A stretch of 64,000 bases of DNA, taken from contig NZ_CP017057.1 of assembly GCF_001719165.1 (NCBI RefSeq), positions 372,001-436,000 of the forward strand, written 5' to 3'. Shown here piece after piece: positions 1-13,849 of this stretch (the stretch's first letter is position 1; each line of letters starts with the position of its first letter). The stretch comes from Erythrobacter litoralis. Its GTDB lineage: Bacteria > Pseudomonadota > Alphaproteobacteria > Sphingomonadales > Sphingomonadaceae. The notes below the pieces were generated by a model that worked only from the letters and a program-made list of their open reading frames with translations, was not told the DNA's origin and ran no database searches. The position numbers and the translations under genes were made by a program.

Positions 1-107
1 CCCATCCCCGGTCGCACCAGGACCCTGAATTGCGGCGACGGAAATTCGGCCCGATCCAGCCCATGGACAAGCCCGGCCTGCTGGCTCGCCTGCTTGGGCT
101 TCAATGA
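1..107 (+). CDS. 3' end of an unidentified gene
   Basis: An open frame enters from the left edge (first full codon at base 3) and ends with TGA at 105-107, giving about 34 C-terminal residues that are rich in Arg, Pro and Leu and end in LLARLLGLQ. The stop overlaps the ATG of the next small gene in an ATGA arrangement, which suggests translational coupling. I do not recognise the family. The place just before rpoB is where rplJ-rplL usually sit, but this tail does not look like L7/L12. The identity cannot be settled from the fragment. Confidence 0.4.
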   Translation, partial: HPRSHQDPELRRRKFGPIQPMDKPGLLARLLGLQ

Positions 108-328
108 TTTGGGTCGGCCTGTTTGCCGCTCTTTTCATCGGTTCGGCTCTGGCGCTCGGCCTCGTTCTTGCATGGGCGTTCCGCGAGCAGGACGAAGACC
201 GTGCCGCCGACCTGGCCCACAGCAAAGTCCTTATCGGTAGAATACGGGCGTGGCTGACCCTTCCGACCGGTCGACTGACCTACCAGCGTGACGAAAAAGG
301 GCGCTACCGAAAGGTGGATCGCTTTTAG
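104..328 (+). CDS. Small single-span membrane protein, function unknown
   Basis: This 74-residue protein starts with ATG overlapping the stop of the preceding frame by 4 bases, so the two are probably co-transcribed. Residues 3-26 form one hydrophobic helix (GLFAALFIGSALALGLVLAW), followed by an acidic patch and a basic C-terminal tail, as expected for a small inner-membrane protein with a cytoplasmic tail. I do not recognise a named family. It is the last gene before the rpoB promoter region, and a small GC hairpin (375-389) follows it. The reading frame, codon use and coupling support a real gene. The function is unknown. Confidence 0.5.
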   Translation: MIWVGLFAALFIGSALALGLVLAWAFREQDEDRAADLAHSKVLIGRIRAWLTLPTGRLTYQRDEKGRYRKVDRF

Positions 329-374
329 TCGAATCTTTCGGCGCACTGCCATGCCGACTTCGCGCCTCGATGAT

Positions 375-389
375 CCCGGAACATCCGGG
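375..389 (+). terminator. Small GC hairpin after the 74-aa gene
   Basis: CCCGGA-ACA-TCCGGG forms a perfect 6-bp stem with a 3-base loop, without a T-tract. It lies 46 bases after the preceding stop codon and just before a promoter-like TTGACA. It may reduce read-through into rpoB, but a lone short stem is weak evidence. Confidence 0.3.
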
Positions 390-391
390 CG

Positions 392-420
392 TTGACAGCC
401 GCCACTCACATACCTACTTC
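392..420 (+). promoter_or_regulatory. Candidate sigma-70-type promoter for rpoBC
   Basis: A perfect -35 hexamer TTGACA (392-397) is followed 17 bases later by TACTTC (415-420), a weak -10. It sits about 245 bases upstream of the rpoB start codon and would give a long 5' leader. Strong -35 with variable -10 elements are common for housekeeping promoters in alphaproteobacteria. The assignment is inference from spacing and sequence only. Confidence 0.4.
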
Positions 421-447
421 GCCACCCTACACGCCAGCTTCGAGCGA

Positions 448-473
448 AACCGATTCATGCGCGGGAATCGGTT
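448..473 (+). promoter_or_regulatory. Perfect hairpin in the rpoB leader
   Basis: AACCGATTC (448-456) pairs perfectly with GAATCGGTT (465-473) around an 8-base loop. The 329-664 stretch holds no convincing gene. It contains this hairpin, the candidate promoter and about 190 bases of further leader before rpoB. The structure could stabilise the leader or act in attenuation, but no T-run follows, so it is not a classical terminator. Confidence 0.35.
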
Positions 474-664
474 CAGGAATGGAAGCGGCGCCCGGCCATA
501 TTCGCGACGCTTCGAAGTGCTGCAGCCGACGGTCCCGCAGGGGCCCTCATGGTGTGCGGCGTTTTCTCGTCCTTCATGGCTGCTGATTCGCGTGACGCAG
601 CGATATCCATTTGGCGTGCGGGCAACTCTGTCCCGCGCGCAACGGCAGGAAGGCAATAAGCTTC

Positions 665-3600
665 ATGGCAACCAAGGCGAAGGCTCCTACCACGAGCAAA
701 AACCTCTCCCGCAAGGCGCAGGGCACCGCGAAGAAGCGGATCCGAAAGATTTTCGGCGACATTCACGAAGTCGTCGACATGCCCAACCTGATCGAGGTCC
801 AGCGCGAGAGCTACGAGTTCTTCCTGCGCTCCGATCCTTCGGTGGGCTACGTCTCCGGCCTTGAAAAGACCCTGCGCAGCGTGTTCCCGATCCGCGACTT
901 CGCCGGAACGGCCGAACTCGATTTCGTCCATTACGAGCTCGAAGAGCCCAAGTACGACACGACCGAATGTCGGCAGCGCGGCATCACCTATGCCGCCCCG
1001 ATGAAGGTGACGCTGCGTCTGATCGTGTTCGAAGTGGACCAGGAAACCGAAACCCGCTCCGTGCTCGATATCAAGGAGCAGGACGTCTACATGGGCGACA
1101 TGCCGCTCATGACCGAGAACGGCACCTTCATCATCAACGGCACCGAGCGCGTGATCGTCTCGCAGATGCACCGTTCGCCCGGCGTGCTGTTCGACCATGA
1201 CCGCGGCAAGACCCATTCCTCGGGCAAGCTGCTGTTCGCTGCGCGGGTCATTCCCTATCGCGGCTCGTGGCTCGATTTCGAATTCGACGCCAAGGACATC
1301 GTGAACGTCCGCATCGACCGCAAGCGCAAGCTGCCGGTGACCGCGCTCCTTTATGCGCTCGGCCTCGATGCCGAGGACATCCTGCACCACTTCTACGACA
1401 CGGTCGTCTGGGAGCGGGCCAAGGAAGGCTGGAGGATTCCCTTCAACCCCGAACTCTGGCGCAACCAGAAGCCCGCCTTCGCGCTTGTCGATGCGAAGAC
1501 CGGCGAGGAAGTCTTCGCCGCTGGCCAGAAGATCAGCCCTCGCGCTGCCAACAAGGCGGCGAAGGACGGTCTGAGCGAACTGCTCCTGCCGACCGAAGAG
1601 GTCGTCAGCCGCTATGCCGCGCGCGACATGATCGACGAGTCCACAGGCCGCATCTACATCGAGGCGGGCGACGAGGTGACGCTCGAGCATGTCGAGGCTC
1701 TCGACAATGCCGGGATCGACCGGCTCGAACTGCTCGACATCGACGAAATCAACACCGGCCCCTGGATCCGCAACACGCTCAAGGCGGACAAGGCCGAAAA
1801 CCGGGAAGAGGGCCTCGAGGCGATCTACAAGGTCATGCGCCCGGGCGAACCGCCGACCAAGGAAACCGCCGAAGCCCTGTTCGAAGGCCTGTTCTTCGAT
1901 GGCGAGCGCTATGACCTCTCGGCCGTGGGCCGCGTCAAGCTCAACATGCGTCTCGGCCTCGATGCCGAGGACACGGTCACGACCCTGCGCAAGGAAGACA
2001 TCCTTGCGGTGGTCAAGGAACTGGTCGGCCTCAAAGACGGCAAGGGCGAAGTCGACGACATCGACAACCTCGGCAACCGCCGTGTGCGTTCGGTCGGCGA
2101 GCTGCTCGAAAACCAGTACCGCGTCGGCCTTCTGCGCATGGAACGCGCCGTCAAGGAGCGCATGAGTTCGGTCGACGTCAGCACGGTGATGCCGAACGAT
2201 CTTATCAACGCTAAGCCCGCTGTCGCAGCGGTGCGCGAGTTCTTCGGCTCCTCGCAGCTTTCGCAGTTCATGGACCAGACCAACCCGCTTTCCGAAGTCA
2301 CCCATAAGCGCCGCGTTTCCGCGCTCGGTCCGGGCGGCCTCACGCGTGAGCGCGCGGGCTTCGAAGTGCGCGACGTCCACCCGACGCACTACGGCCGCAT
2401 CTGTCCGATCGAGACACCGGAAGGCCCGAACATCGGCCTCATCAACTCGCTGGCGAGCTTCAGCCGGGTCAACAAGTACGGCTTCATCGAGACGCCCTAT
2501 CGCAAGGTCGAGGGCGGCAAGGTGACGAGCGAGGTCATCTACCTCTCCGCGATGGAGGAGCAGAAGCACACGGTCGCGCAGGCATCCGCCGAACTGAACG
2601 ACGACGGCAGCTTCGTCGAGGAGCTGGTCTCCGCTCGCCATGCGGGCGACAACCTAATGGCCCCGCGCGAGCAAGTGACGCTGATGGACGTGTCGCCCAA
2701 GCAGCTCGTCTCGGTCGCGGCTTCGCTCATCCCGTTCCTCGAGAACGATGACGCCAACCGCGCGCTGATGGGCTCGAACATGCAGCGCCAGGCGGTGCCG
2801 CTGGTCAAGGCCGAGGCGCCGTGGGTCGGCACGGGCATGGAAGAGACCGTGGCGCGCGATTCGGGGGCCGCGATCGCTGCGAAGCGCGGCGGGATCGTCG
2901 ACCAGGTCGACGCGACCCGTATCGTGATCCGCGCGATCGGCGATGTCGAACCCGGCCAGTCGGGCGTCGACATCTACACCCTGCAGAAGTTCCAGCGTTC
3001 GAACCAGAACACCTGCATCAACCAGCGTCCGCTGGTGAAGGTGGGTGAGACGATCGAGGCCGGCGACATCATCGCCGACGGTCCTTCGACCGATCTCGGC
3101 GAGCTGGCGCTGGGCAAGAACAGCCTCGTCGCGTTCATGCCCTGGAACGGCTACAACTACGAGGACTCGATCCTGATCTCCGAACGCATCGTGAAGGACG
3201 ACGTGTTCACCTCGATCCATATCGAGGAATTCGAGGTCATGGCCCGCGATACCAAGCTCGGGCCGGAGGACATCACCCGCGACATTCCGAACGTCGGCGA
3301 GGAAGCGCTGCGCAACCTCGACGAGGCAGGCATCGTCTACATCGGAGCCGAAGTGCATCCGGGCGACATCCTCGTCGGAAAGATCACGCCCAAGGGCGAA
3401 AGCCCGATGACGCCGGAGGAAAAGCTCCTGCGCGCGATCTTCGGCGAGAAGGCGTCGGACGTGCGCGACACCTCGCTGCGCCTGCCGCCAGGCGTGGCCG
3501 GCACGGTGGTCGAGGTCCGGGTGTTCAACCGTCACGGCATCGAGATCGATGACCGTACCCGCGCGATCCAGAACGAGGAGATCGAGCGCCTGCGCAAGGA

Positions 3601-4867
3601 CGCCGCGGACGAACGCAACATCCTCAACCGCGCTACCTACAACCGCCTGCGCGACATGCTGCTCGGCCAGACCGCTTCGGCAGCGCCGAAGGGCGTGAAG
3701 AAGGGCATCGAGATCAGCGAGCAGGTGCTGCACGATGTCGAGAAGCACGAGTGGTTCAAGTTCGCGGTCGCGGACGACAATCGCCAGGCCCAGATCGAAG
3801 CGGTGAAGTCGCAATATGACGAGGCCGTCGGCCTGATCGACGCCAAGTTCGAGGACCGCAAGGAAAAGCTCGAACGCGGTGATGAACTCGCGCCCGGCGT
3901 GCTCAAGATGGTCAAGGTCTTCGTCGCGGTGAAGCGCAAGCTGCAGCCGGGCGACAAGATGGCCGGCCGTCATGGGAACAAGGGCGTTATCAGCCGGATC
4001 CTGCCGGTCGAGGACATGCCCTTCCTCGAGGACGGGACGCCGGTCGACCTCGTGCTGAACCCGCTGGGCGTGCCTTCGCGCATGAATGTCGGCCAGATCT
4101 TCGAGACGCATCTCGGATTCGCCGCGCGCGGGCTCGGCATGCGGGTCAAGGATGAGCTCGAGAAGTGGCGCACGGAAAATCCGAACGCCGAGGAAGACTA
4201 CGCGAATGCCAAGCCTCCGCAGGCGGTCATCGACCGGCTCAAGGATGCCTATGGCGATTCTTACGTCGAGGATATCGAGAGCCGTTCGGTCGAACAGATC
4301 GTCGAACTTGCAAGCAACGTGACCGCGGGCGTGCCGATGGGAACCCCCGTGTTCGATGGCGCGCGTGAACCGGACGTGTCGGAGATGCTGATCAAGGCGG
4401 GGATCGACAGCTCGGGCCAGTCGGTGCTCTATGACGGGCGCACTGGCGAGGCGTTCGACCGGAAGGTGACCGTCGGCATCATCTACATGCTGAAGCTGCA
4501 CCACCTCGTCGACGACAAGATTCACGCGCGTTCGATCGGCCCCTATTCGCTCGTCACCCAGCAGCCGTTGGGCGGGAAGGCGCAGTTCGGCGGCCAGCGT
4601 TTCGGCGAAATGGAGGTCTGGGCGCTGCAGGCTTACGGCGCTGCCTACACCCTGCAGGAAATGCTGACGGTGAAGTCCGACGACGTGGTCGGCCGCACCA
4701 AGGTCTACGAAGCGATCGTCAAGGGCGACGACACCTTCGAGGCTGGCATTCCCGAGAGCTTCAACGTGCTCGTCAAGGAAATGCGCTCGCTAGGCCTCAA
4801 TGTCGAACTCAAGTCGCTGACCGACGAGGACGACGACGACGGCGATATGCTGGAGGCGGCGGAATAG
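665..4867 (+). CDS. rpoB: DNA-directed RNA polymerase subunit beta
   Basis: RpoB (1400 residues) is the beta subunit of RNA polymerase and forms half of the active-site cleft with beta prime. The start chosen is ATG 665 (MATKAKAP), preceded by an AGGAAGG-like ribosome site. An in-frame start 18 codons upstream adds residues unlike RpoB. The rifampicin-binding cluster is near residue 530 ([12 protein letters not shown] then [13 protein letters not shown]) and looks wild-type at the classical Asp, His and Ser resistance positions. The [15 protein letters not shown] block follows near residue 580. The C-terminal clamp motif [19 protein letters not shown] is intact, and the protein ends in an acidic tail. 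The length is somewhat above the 1342 residues of E. coli, as usual for alphaproteobacteria. rpoC follows after 64 bases. Confidence 0.98.
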   Translation: MATKAKAPTTSKNLSRKAQGTAKKRIRKIFGDIHEVVDMPNLIEVQRESYEFFLRSDPSVGYVSGLEKTLRSVFPIRDFAGTAELDFVHYELEEPKYDTTECRQRGITYAAPMKVTLRLIVFEVDQETETRSVLDIKEQDVYMGDMPLMTENGTFIINGTERVIVSQMHRSPGVLFDHDRGKTHSSGKLLFAARVIPYRGSWLDFEFDAKDIVNVRIDRKRKLPVTALLYALGLDAEDILHHFYDTVVWERAKEGWRIPFNPELWRNQKPAFALVDAKTGEEVFAAGQKISPRAANKAAKDGLSELLLPTEEVVSRYAARDMIDESTGRIYIEAGDEVTLEHVEALDNAGIDRLELLDIDEINTGPWIRNTLKADKAENREEGLEAIYKVMRPGEPPTKETAEALFEGLFFDGERYDLSAVGRVKLNMRLGLDAEDTVTTLRKEDILAVVKELVGLKDGKGEVDDIDNLGNRRVRSVGELLENQYRVGLLRMERAVKERMSSVDVSTVMPNDLINAKPAVAAVREFFGSSQLSQFMDQTNPLSEVTHKRRVSALGPGGLTRERAGFEVRDVHPTHYGRICPIETPEGPNIGLINSLASFSRVNKYGFIETPYRKVEGGKVTSEVIYLSAMEEQKHTVAQASAELNDDGSFVEELVSARHAGDNLMAPREQVTLMDVSPKQLVSVAASLIPFLENDDANRALMGSNMQRQAVPLVKAEAPWVGTGMEETVARDSGAAIAAKRGGIVDQVDATRIVIRAIGDVEPGQSGVDIYTLQKFQRSNQNTCINQRPLVKVGETIEAGDIIADGPSTDLGELALGKNSLVAFMPWNGYNYEDSILISERIVKDDVFTSIHIEEFEVMARDTKLGPEDITRDIPNVGEEALRNLDEAGIVYIGAEVHPGDILVGKITPKGESPMTPEEKLLRAIFGEKASDVRDTSLRLPPGVAGTVVEVRVFNRHGIEIDDRTRAIQNEEIERLRKDAADERNILNRATYNRLRDMLLGQTASAAPKGVKKGIEISEQVLHDVEKHEWFKFAVADDNRQAQIEAVKSQYDEAVGLIDAKFEDRKEKLERGDELAPGVLKMVKVFVAVKRKLQPGDKMAGRHGNKGVISRILPVEDMPFLEDGTPVDLVLNPLGVPSRMNVGQIFETHLGFAARGLGMRVKDELEKWRTENPNAEEDYANAKPPQAVIDRLKDAYGDSYVEDIESRSVEQIVELASNVTAGVPMGTPVFDGAREPDVSEMLIKAGIDSSGQSVLYDGRTGEAFDRKVTVGIIYMLKLHHLVDDKIHARSIGPYSLVTQQPLGGKAQFGGQRFGEMEVWALQAYGAAYTLQEMLTVKSDDVVGRTKVYEAIVKGDDTFEAGIPESFNVLVKEMRSLGLNVELKSLTDEDDDDGDMLEAAE

Positions 4868-4892
4868 GGGAGCGGGCCAGCCGGCCCCTCCT
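4868..4892 (+). promoter_or_regulatory. rpoB-rpoC intergenic hairpin
   Basis: Immediately after the rpoB stop, GGGCC (4874-4878) pairs with GGCCC (4883-4887) around AGCC, extended by flanking GAG/CTC pairs with one bulged C. No T-run follows. It may be a processing or mild attenuation site between the two subunit genes. Confidence 0.35.
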
Positions 4893-4931
4893 TCCCGCCC
4901 TCGAAAATTCATCCCTTAAGGGAACACAGTC

Positions 4932-9218
<4,287 letters not shown>

Positions 9219-9265
9219 TATCCGCGGCAGGCGGCTGGGATCAGCGCTTCGCCCCGAATGAACGA

Positions 9266-9302
9266 CCCCGCCGGAGGCCTTGCGCTTCCGGCGGGGTTTT
9301 TC
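9266..9302 (+). terminator. Rho-independent terminator of the rpoBC operon
   Basis: CCCCGCCGGA (9266-9275) pairs perfectly with TCCGGCGGGG (9287-9296) over 10 bp with an 11-base loop, directly followed by TTTTTT. It lies 48 bases after the rpoC stop. This is a textbook intrinsic terminator and closes the RNA polymerase operon. Confidence 0.9.
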
Positions 9303-9334
9303 TTGGATGAACCGAAAGCTTCGAATCTTTGAGA

Positions 9335-9351
9335 TTGCAAATCACTCGCAA
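9335..9351 (+). promoter_or_regulatory. Candidate Fur-type operator
   Basis: The imperfect palindrome TTGCAAATCACTCGCAA lies 41 bases upstream of the next gene. Its TTGC...GCAA arms with an AT-containing centre resemble boxes bound by Fur-family iron regulators in alphaproteobacteria. Binding is inferred from resemblance only. Confidence 0.35.
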
Positions 9352-9392
9352 CAGTGCGACTAGAGTGAGGTCGAAGCCACAGAGAGAGAATC

Positions 9393-9833
9393 ATGAACCA
9401 GCACCGCACGCCAGGCTCCCGTACTCGCTCCCTCGTCGCAGAACTCGCGAAGCCGTCCCGGCTCGAGGCGCAGGGGCCCTTAGCAGCGCGCTTCATCTAC
9501 TCTCTCCGACTGATCGCGGCCCATGAACGGGTATCGCGAGATCCGGTCCCTGAACTCACCTTGCGTCTGGGCGGGGTCGAGATCGCCGCCAAGGCACTCT
9601 TCCTGTCCCAGGCCATCGCATCATGCTGGCCTGAAAACGTCCACGTATCGCGCTTCTGCTGCTGCCACCTGACCCATGACGAGGCGACGATCGGCGCCAT
9701 GCTCGACGCGGCAGCCTGTGGCAGTCGCGCCGATTTCGAGGCAAGCATAGCGGGCCTCGTGCGACCCGACCGGATCGAGCGGCTCTGGGACGGCGCGCTC
9801 GCTCTCCTGACGGCGGAAATGCGGGCCGCCTGA
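9393..9833 (+). CDS. Conserved-looking hypothetical protein, possibly iron-regulated
   Basis: This 146-residue soluble protein starts at ATG 9393 after a GAGAGAGAA purine tract. I do not recognise a named domain. The body is helical, with the cysteine/histidine-rich stretch FCCCHLTHDE near residue 90 that could bind a metal, and a C-terminal amphipathic region ending MRAA. It stands alone between the rpoBC terminator and gltX, so it should have its own promoter. The TTGC...GCAA palindrome upstream hints at iron-responsive control. Codon use matches the core genes on either side. A role in iron or metal handling is only a suggestion from operator and cysteines. Confidence 0.75.
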   Translation: MNQHRTPGSRTRSLVAELAKPSRLEAQGPLAARFIYSLRLIAAHERVSRDPVPELTLRLGGVEIAAKALFLSQAIASCWPENVHVSRFCCCHLTHDEATIGAMLDAAACGSRADFEASIAGLVRPDRIERLWDGALALLTAEMRAA

Positions 9834-9895
9834 GAGCCGAAGCGGGCGCGCGCAAGCGCTTGCCGGGCGCCTCGGCTCTGGCTACCGCGAGCGGC

Positions 9896-11257
9896 ATGAC
9901 CACAACGCGTTTCGCCCCTTCGCCCACCGGGCGCCTGCATGTCGGAAATATCCGCACAGCACTGCATAACTGGATGCTCGCCCGAAAGGCAGGCGGCCGC
10001 TTCATCCTGCGGATCGACGACACCGATGCCGAGCGCAGCCGGGAGGAATTCGTCGACGCGATCCGTGAGGATCTCGAATGGCTCGGGCTCGCATGGGACG
10101 CAGAGGAGCGGCAGTCGGAGCGGCTTGAACGATATGACGCGGCATTCGCTGCTCTGCGCGCCGCCGGCCGAATCTATCCGGCCTATGAGACGGCGCAGGA
10201 ACTAGAACTCAAGCGCAAGATCCAGCTCGGGCGCGGCCTGCCCCCGATCTACGACCGCGCAGCGCTTGAACTCACCGATGACGAACGCGCTGCAAAGGAG
10301 GCGGAAGGCATCGCCCCGCACTGGCGCTTCCGGCTCGATCACGGCGAAGCGATCACGTGGGAAGACGGCATCCGCGGAACTCAGAAATTCGATCCGGCGC
10401 AGCTTTCCGATCCGGTCATCCGCCGGGCGGACGGATCATGGCTCTACATGCTGCCGAGCGCGGTCGACGATATCGACATGGGGGTGTCGCAGGTGCTGCG
10501 CGGCGAAGATCATGTCTCCAACACTGCCGTTCAGATTCAGATGTTTACCGCACTTCATGCTGCGCAGTTTGCTGCGCAGCATGACGGAACGGGGCCCGTG
10601 CCGGCCTTCGCGCACGAGGCGCTCCTCATCGGCAAGGAGGGCAAGCTTTCCAAGCGGCTCGGTTCGCTGGGCTGCGACACGTTTCGCGAGCGCGGTATCG
10701 AGCCCGAGGCGCTGGTCGCTTTGCTTGCCCGGCTAGGCACCTCGCTCCCCGTGGAACCGATCGCCGATCGCGGAGCGCTGCTCGAGACGTTCGAACTTTC
10801 GACTTTCGGCCGCGCCCCGGCGAAATTCGAAGACGCCGAACTCGAACGGATCAACACCGCAATCGTCCACCACATGCCTTTCGAAGCTGTGCGCCCGCGT
10901 CTTCCCCACGGAATGGACGAAGCCGGCTGGCTAGCGATTCGCCCGAACGTGCATACCGTAGCCGAGGCTCAGGAATGGTGGGGCCTCGTTACCGGCCCCA
11001 TCGCGCAACCGGATTTCACGCCGGAGGACCGGGCCTATCTCGGCGAAGCCGCTCAGGTGCTGCAATGGTCCGAAAACCCCTGGGCCGGGCTGACGGACGC
11101 GCTCAAGGAACGCACGGGCCGCAAGGGCAGGGCGCTCTTCCTTCCGCTCCGCCAGGCTCTTACCGGCATGGACCATGGCCCTGACATGGGCGAACTGCTT
11201 CCCCTGATCGGCGAGGACGAAGCGCGCGCAAGGCTCGCGCGGGCAGCGCAGGGCTGA
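9896..11257 (+). CDS. gltX: Glutamate--tRNA ligase
   Basis: This 453-residue class I aminoacyl-tRNA synthetase charges tRNA-Glu, and in many alphaproteobacteria also tRNA-Gln, in the cytoplasm. The HIGH-type signature is FAPSPTGRLHVGN at residues 5-17, the LRIDDTDAERS block is near residue 40, and the KMSKS-type loop appears as EGKLSKRLG near residue 247. I prefer ATG 9896, which places FAPSPTGR at the usual distance from the N terminus. A non-ATG start at 9860 would add 12 residues. Alphaproteobacteria often carry two GluRS paralogues, and which of the two this is cannot be decided here. A GC hairpin follows between it and the convergent lipoprotein gene. Confidence 0.93.
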   Translation: MTTTRFAPSPTGRLHVGNIRTALHNWMLARKAGGRFILRIDDTDAERSREEFVDAIREDLEWLGLAWDAEERQSERLERYDAAFAALRAAGRIYPAYETAQELELKRKIQLGRGLPPIYDRAALELTDDERAAKEAEGIAPHWRFRLDHGEAITWEDGIRGTQKFDPAQLSDPVIRRADGSWLYMLPSAVDDIDMGVSQVLRGEDHVSNTAVQIQMFTALHAAQFAAQHDGTGPVPAFAHEALLIGKEGKLSKRLGSLGCDTFRERGIEPEALVALLARLGTSLPVEPIADRGALLETFELSTFGRAPAKFEDAELERINTAIVHHMPFEAVRPRLPHGMDEAGWLAIRPNVHTVAEAQEWWGLVTGPIAQPDFTPEDRAYLGEAAQVLQWSENPWAGLTDALKERTGRKGRALFLPLRQALTGMDHGPDMGELLPLIGEDEARARLARAAQG

Positions 11258-11261
11258 CGGA

Positions 11262-11288
11262 CGCTGCCGCCCTGACGCGGTGGCGGCG
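11262..11288. terminator. Hairpin between convergent genes
   Basis: Bases 11262-11271 pair with 11279-11288 in a 10-bp stem with two G-T wobbles around a 7-base loop. It sits between the ends of gltX (plus) and the lipoprotein gene (minus). There is no T-tract, so a bidirectional terminator role is plausible but unproven. Confidence 0.35.
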
Positions 11289-11313
11289 ATAGGATCGCGA
11301 AATCGCGCGCCGG

Positions 11314-11832
11314 TCAGGCTTCCGGGGGCGGGCCCGGCGGACGCGGCAGGTCGACATCGTGGCGATGATTCCAGATCTCGACTATCTTGCCCGCTTCGTC
11401 GAAGCGAAAGACGTTGATGATCGGCACTCGGTCGACGTCCATCATGCCGGCGGCCTTTGCCTCGTCGCTCGCGTCGAGAGAGATGAACCACCGCGTCGCC
11501 ACCTTGTCGCCCTCGGCGACCTGGTAGTCGATCTCGCCCGACAATTCGCCGAAGCCCTGGAAGAGATCGGCGACCTTCTTCTGCTCGATGGCGGGTTCGG
11601 TGACGTTCTTGCGCGCGCCGATATCGTGAACGACATATTCGTCGGCGACATAATCGGAGTAGGCATCGGTGTTGTCGCTGAACCACAGCTTTTCGTAGAA
11701 TTCCCGAGCAAGCCGCTTGTTGCGCTCGAGCCGATCATCCGAGACTGCCTGAGCATCGCTGCTCACGGCGACATTGGCGCAACCCGGAAGGGCAAGCGCC
11801 AGCGCGGCGATACAAACAAAATGCGGTTTCAT
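11314..11832 (-). CDS. SnoaL/NTF2-like lipoprotein
   Basis: This 172-residue protein has a lipoprotein signal peptide, with hydrophobic residues 5-16 and lipobox LPGC, so it should be anchored in the envelope after cleavage before the cysteine. The mature part has the SnoaL-like (NTF2 fold) pattern: a helical start (NKRLAREFYEKLW), YVADEYVVHDIGA, a strand WFISLDASDE, and a closing strand INVFRFDEAGKIVEIWNHR. Such proteins bind small ligands or act as simple isomerases or hydrolases, and the substrate here is unknown. The start chosen is the ATG at 11832, which begins the signal peptide. A longer frame exists upstream but lacks a signal. It ends with a proline-rich tail. It follows pyk on the same strand. 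Confidence 0.8.
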   Translation of the reverse strand: MKPHFVCIAALALALPGCANVAVSSDAQAVSDDRLERNKRLAREFYEKLWFSDNTDAYSDYVADEYVVHDIGARKNVTEPAIEQKKVADLFQGFGELSGEIDYQVAEGDKVATRWFISLDASDEAKAAGMMDVDRVPIINVFRFDEAGKIVEIWNHRHDVDLPRPPGPPPEA

Positions 11833-11897
11833 GTCGTTCCCCCACTCCATGACCTGGTGCAAAACTTGCACGATGGGCCCACGAGGTAAAGGGGGGT

Positions 11898-13367
11898 TCA
11901 GCCCGGATGTTTTTTCAGTTCGTCGCCCGACAAGGTAACGATATGGAGCAGGTTGGTCGCGCCGGGCGTCCCGAAAGGAACGCCGGCAAGGGCAATCATC
12001 TTGCTCCCCGCCGTGCCGAAACCGTGACGCAGCGCCATGCGGCGCCCCTTGCCGATCATTTCCTCGAAGCTGCCGATATCCTTGGTCGCCACTGCGTGCG
12101 CGCCCCATAGCAGGCCGAGCCGGCGAGCGGTCCGCATCGATGGGGTGAGGACCAGCATAGGCGTCGCCGGGCGTTCACGCGCGACGCGCCTTGCGGTCGC
12201 GCCCGAAGAGGTGAACACGGTGATCGCGCTGATCGGAACGGTGTCGGCGATCGTCATGCAGGCGTGGGCCAGTGCGTCGGAGGTCGTTTCGTCGGGGATC
12301 GTCTCGAGAAAGCGGACGCGTTCCTTGTAACCCTCGTCGCGTTCGACCTGTCCCGCGATACGGTCCATCATCGCGACCGATTCCTCGGGCCAGTCGCCCG
12401 CCGCGCTTTCGGCCGACAGCATCACCGCATCGGCGCCGTCATAGACCGCGTTCGCCACGTCGGAGACCTCGGCGCGGGTCGGCATGGGGCTTTCGATCAT
12501 CGATTCCAGCATCTGCGTCGCGACGATGACAGGCTTGCCAGCGACGCGACTGGCATTGACGATACGCTTTTGCAGCGGCGGCACTTCGAACGGTTCGAGT
12601 TCGACCCCGAGATCGCCGCGCGCGACCATGATCCCGTCGGCGAGTTCGATGATCTCGGACAGGCGCGCAAGCGCCTGTGGTTTCTCGATCTTGGCGCACA
12701 GCGCGCCCTCGCGCCCCATCAGCTTTCGCGCTTCGGCGATGTCTTCGGGCCGCTGTACGAAGGAAAGCGCGATCCAGTCGGCATTGTGTTCCATCGCGAA
12801 GGCAAGGTCGCGCCGGTCCTTCTCGGTGAGCGCCGGGATCGGGACCTCGGCATCGGGCACATTGACCCCCTTGCGATCGGAGATGACCCCGCCGACCTCG
12901 GCCGAGCAGCGGATATGGTCGTCGTCCGCCTCGCGCACGATGAGGCGGATCTTGCCATCGTTGATGAGCAGGCGCTGTCCGCGCTCGAGGATTCCGAACA
13001 GTTCGGGATGAGGCAGGCAGACGCGGCTCGCATCGCCAGGCCGTTCGTCACGGTCGAGCGTGAAATGGCTGCCGTGGCGGATCACCGCTTCCCCGTCCGC
13101 GAATGTACCCACGCGCAGTTTGGGGCCCTGCAGGTCGGCGAGGATCGCGATCGGCCGGGCAAATTCCCTTTCCAGCGCGCGGATCGCGCGGATCGCCTCT
13201 GCGTGCTCGTCGTGGCTGCCATGGCTCATGTTGAGGCGAAAGGCATCGGCTCCGGCGCGGAACAGGCGGCGCAGCATTTCGGGCGAGCGGCTTGCCGGGC
13301 CGATCGTCGCCAGAATCTTGACCTTGCGACCGCGCGGGTCGATCCTTGCATGATCGCGTTTCGCCAT
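11898..13367 (-). CDS. pyk: Pyruvate kinase
   Basis: This 489-residue enzyme catalyses the last step of glycolysis, phosphoenolpyruvate plus ADP to pyruvate plus ATP. Conserved blocks are visible: KILATIGPAS near residue 15, RLNMSHGSH near 40, ILADLQGPKLRVG near 70, the catalytic lysine/glutamate block LCAKIEKPQAL, and MVARGDLGVELE with magnesium ligands. The C-terminal domain (residues about 350-485) ends without an extra PEP-utiliser domain. The start is the ATG at 13367 (MAKRDHARID). An in-frame start 8 codons upstream would overlap the promoter region shared with the divergent DUF1244 gene 49 bases away. Confidence 0.95.
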   Translation of the reverse strand: MAKRDHARIDPRGRKVKILATIGPASRSPEMLRRLFRAGADAFRLNMSHGSHDEHAEAIRAIRALEREFARPIAILADLQGPKLRVGTFADGEAVIRHGSHFTLDRDERPGDASRVCLPHPELFGILERGQRLLINDGKIRLIVREADDDHIRCSAEVGGVISDRKGVNVPDAEVPIPALTEKDRRDLAFAMEHNADWIALSFVQRPEDIAEARKLMGREGALCAKIEKPQALARLSEIIELADGIMVARGDLGVELEPFEVPPLQKRIVNASRVAGKPVIVATQMLESMIESPMPTRAEVSDVANAVYDGADAVMLSAESAAGDWPEESVAMMDRIAGQVERDEGYKERVRFLETIPDETTSDALAHACMTIADTVPISAITVFTSSGATARRVARERPATPMLVLTPSMRTARRLGLLWGAHAVATKDIGSFEEMIGKGRRMALRHGFGTAGSKMIALAGVPFGTPGATNLLHIVTLSGDELKKHPG

Positions 13368-13416
13368 GGCTGCGAGCCTATGGCACAGCAAGTTTGCAAC
13401 TCAAGGAAAAGCCACG

Positions 13417-13734
13417 ATGAGTGATGGACACGAGCCGCTCGACGAACTCGACGATGCCGTGGCAGCGGCAGCCTTTCGCCGGCTGGTGCGGCACCTGCGG
13501 CATCGTCATGATGCGCAGAACATCGAATTGATGGGACTTGCGGGTTTTTGCCGCAATTGCCTCGCCGACTGGATCCGTGACGCCGGATTTGGCGGCGACA
13601 AGGGGGCGGCGCGCGAGCTCATCCACGGCATGCCGGTGGAGGAATGGAAGGCGACCCGCCAGAAGGAGGCGAGCCCGGAGCAGATCGCGGCGATGCAGCG
13701 CTCGATTGCGCTCAATGCCCCGGACACCCGCTGA
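13417..13734 (+). CDS. DUF1244 family protein
   Basis: This 105-residue cytoplasmic protein matches the DUF1244 pattern of alphaproteobacteria: a helical N terminus, then [18 protein letters not shown] with a C-x2-C pair, and [19 protein letters not shown] towards the end. The biochemical role of this family is not established. The start is ATG 13417, preceded by AAGGAAAA, and an upstream in-frame start would run into the pyk start region. It is divergent from pyk across 49 bases and lies upstream of gapR on the same strand, 115 bases apart. Confidence 0.85.
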   Translation: MSDGHEPLDELDDAVAAAAFRRLVRHLRHRHDAQNIELMGLAGFCRNCLADWIRDAGFGGDKGAARELIHGMPVEEWKATRQKEASPEQIAAMQRSIALNAPDTR

Positions 13735-13849
13735 GGCGAATTATCCCCGCCGCTTTCGTCAGCCTGTGGAAAGCGGCCTTTTGCGCCTCCCCCGCTTTGC
13801 CTATCCGGTGCGCCGAGCTGATTCTCACCCAATCGGAGACCAAGAGACA

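Noticed and set aside
370..864. 164-residue plus-strand frame overlapping the rpoB start
   Set aside because: It runs into rpoB in another frame, has no ribosome site and no family resemblance.
473..2641. 722-residue minus-strand frame over rpoB, with similar long frames at 2654-4525 and 4809-9131
   Set aside because: These are antisense shadows of GC-rich rpoB and rpoC codons. Their translations are Arg/Asp/Leu/Ala-biased and repetitive and resemble no protein family.
13016..13424. End of a long plus-strand frame (12264-13424) opposite pyk
   Set aside because: It lies antisense to pyruvate kinase and mirrors its codons.
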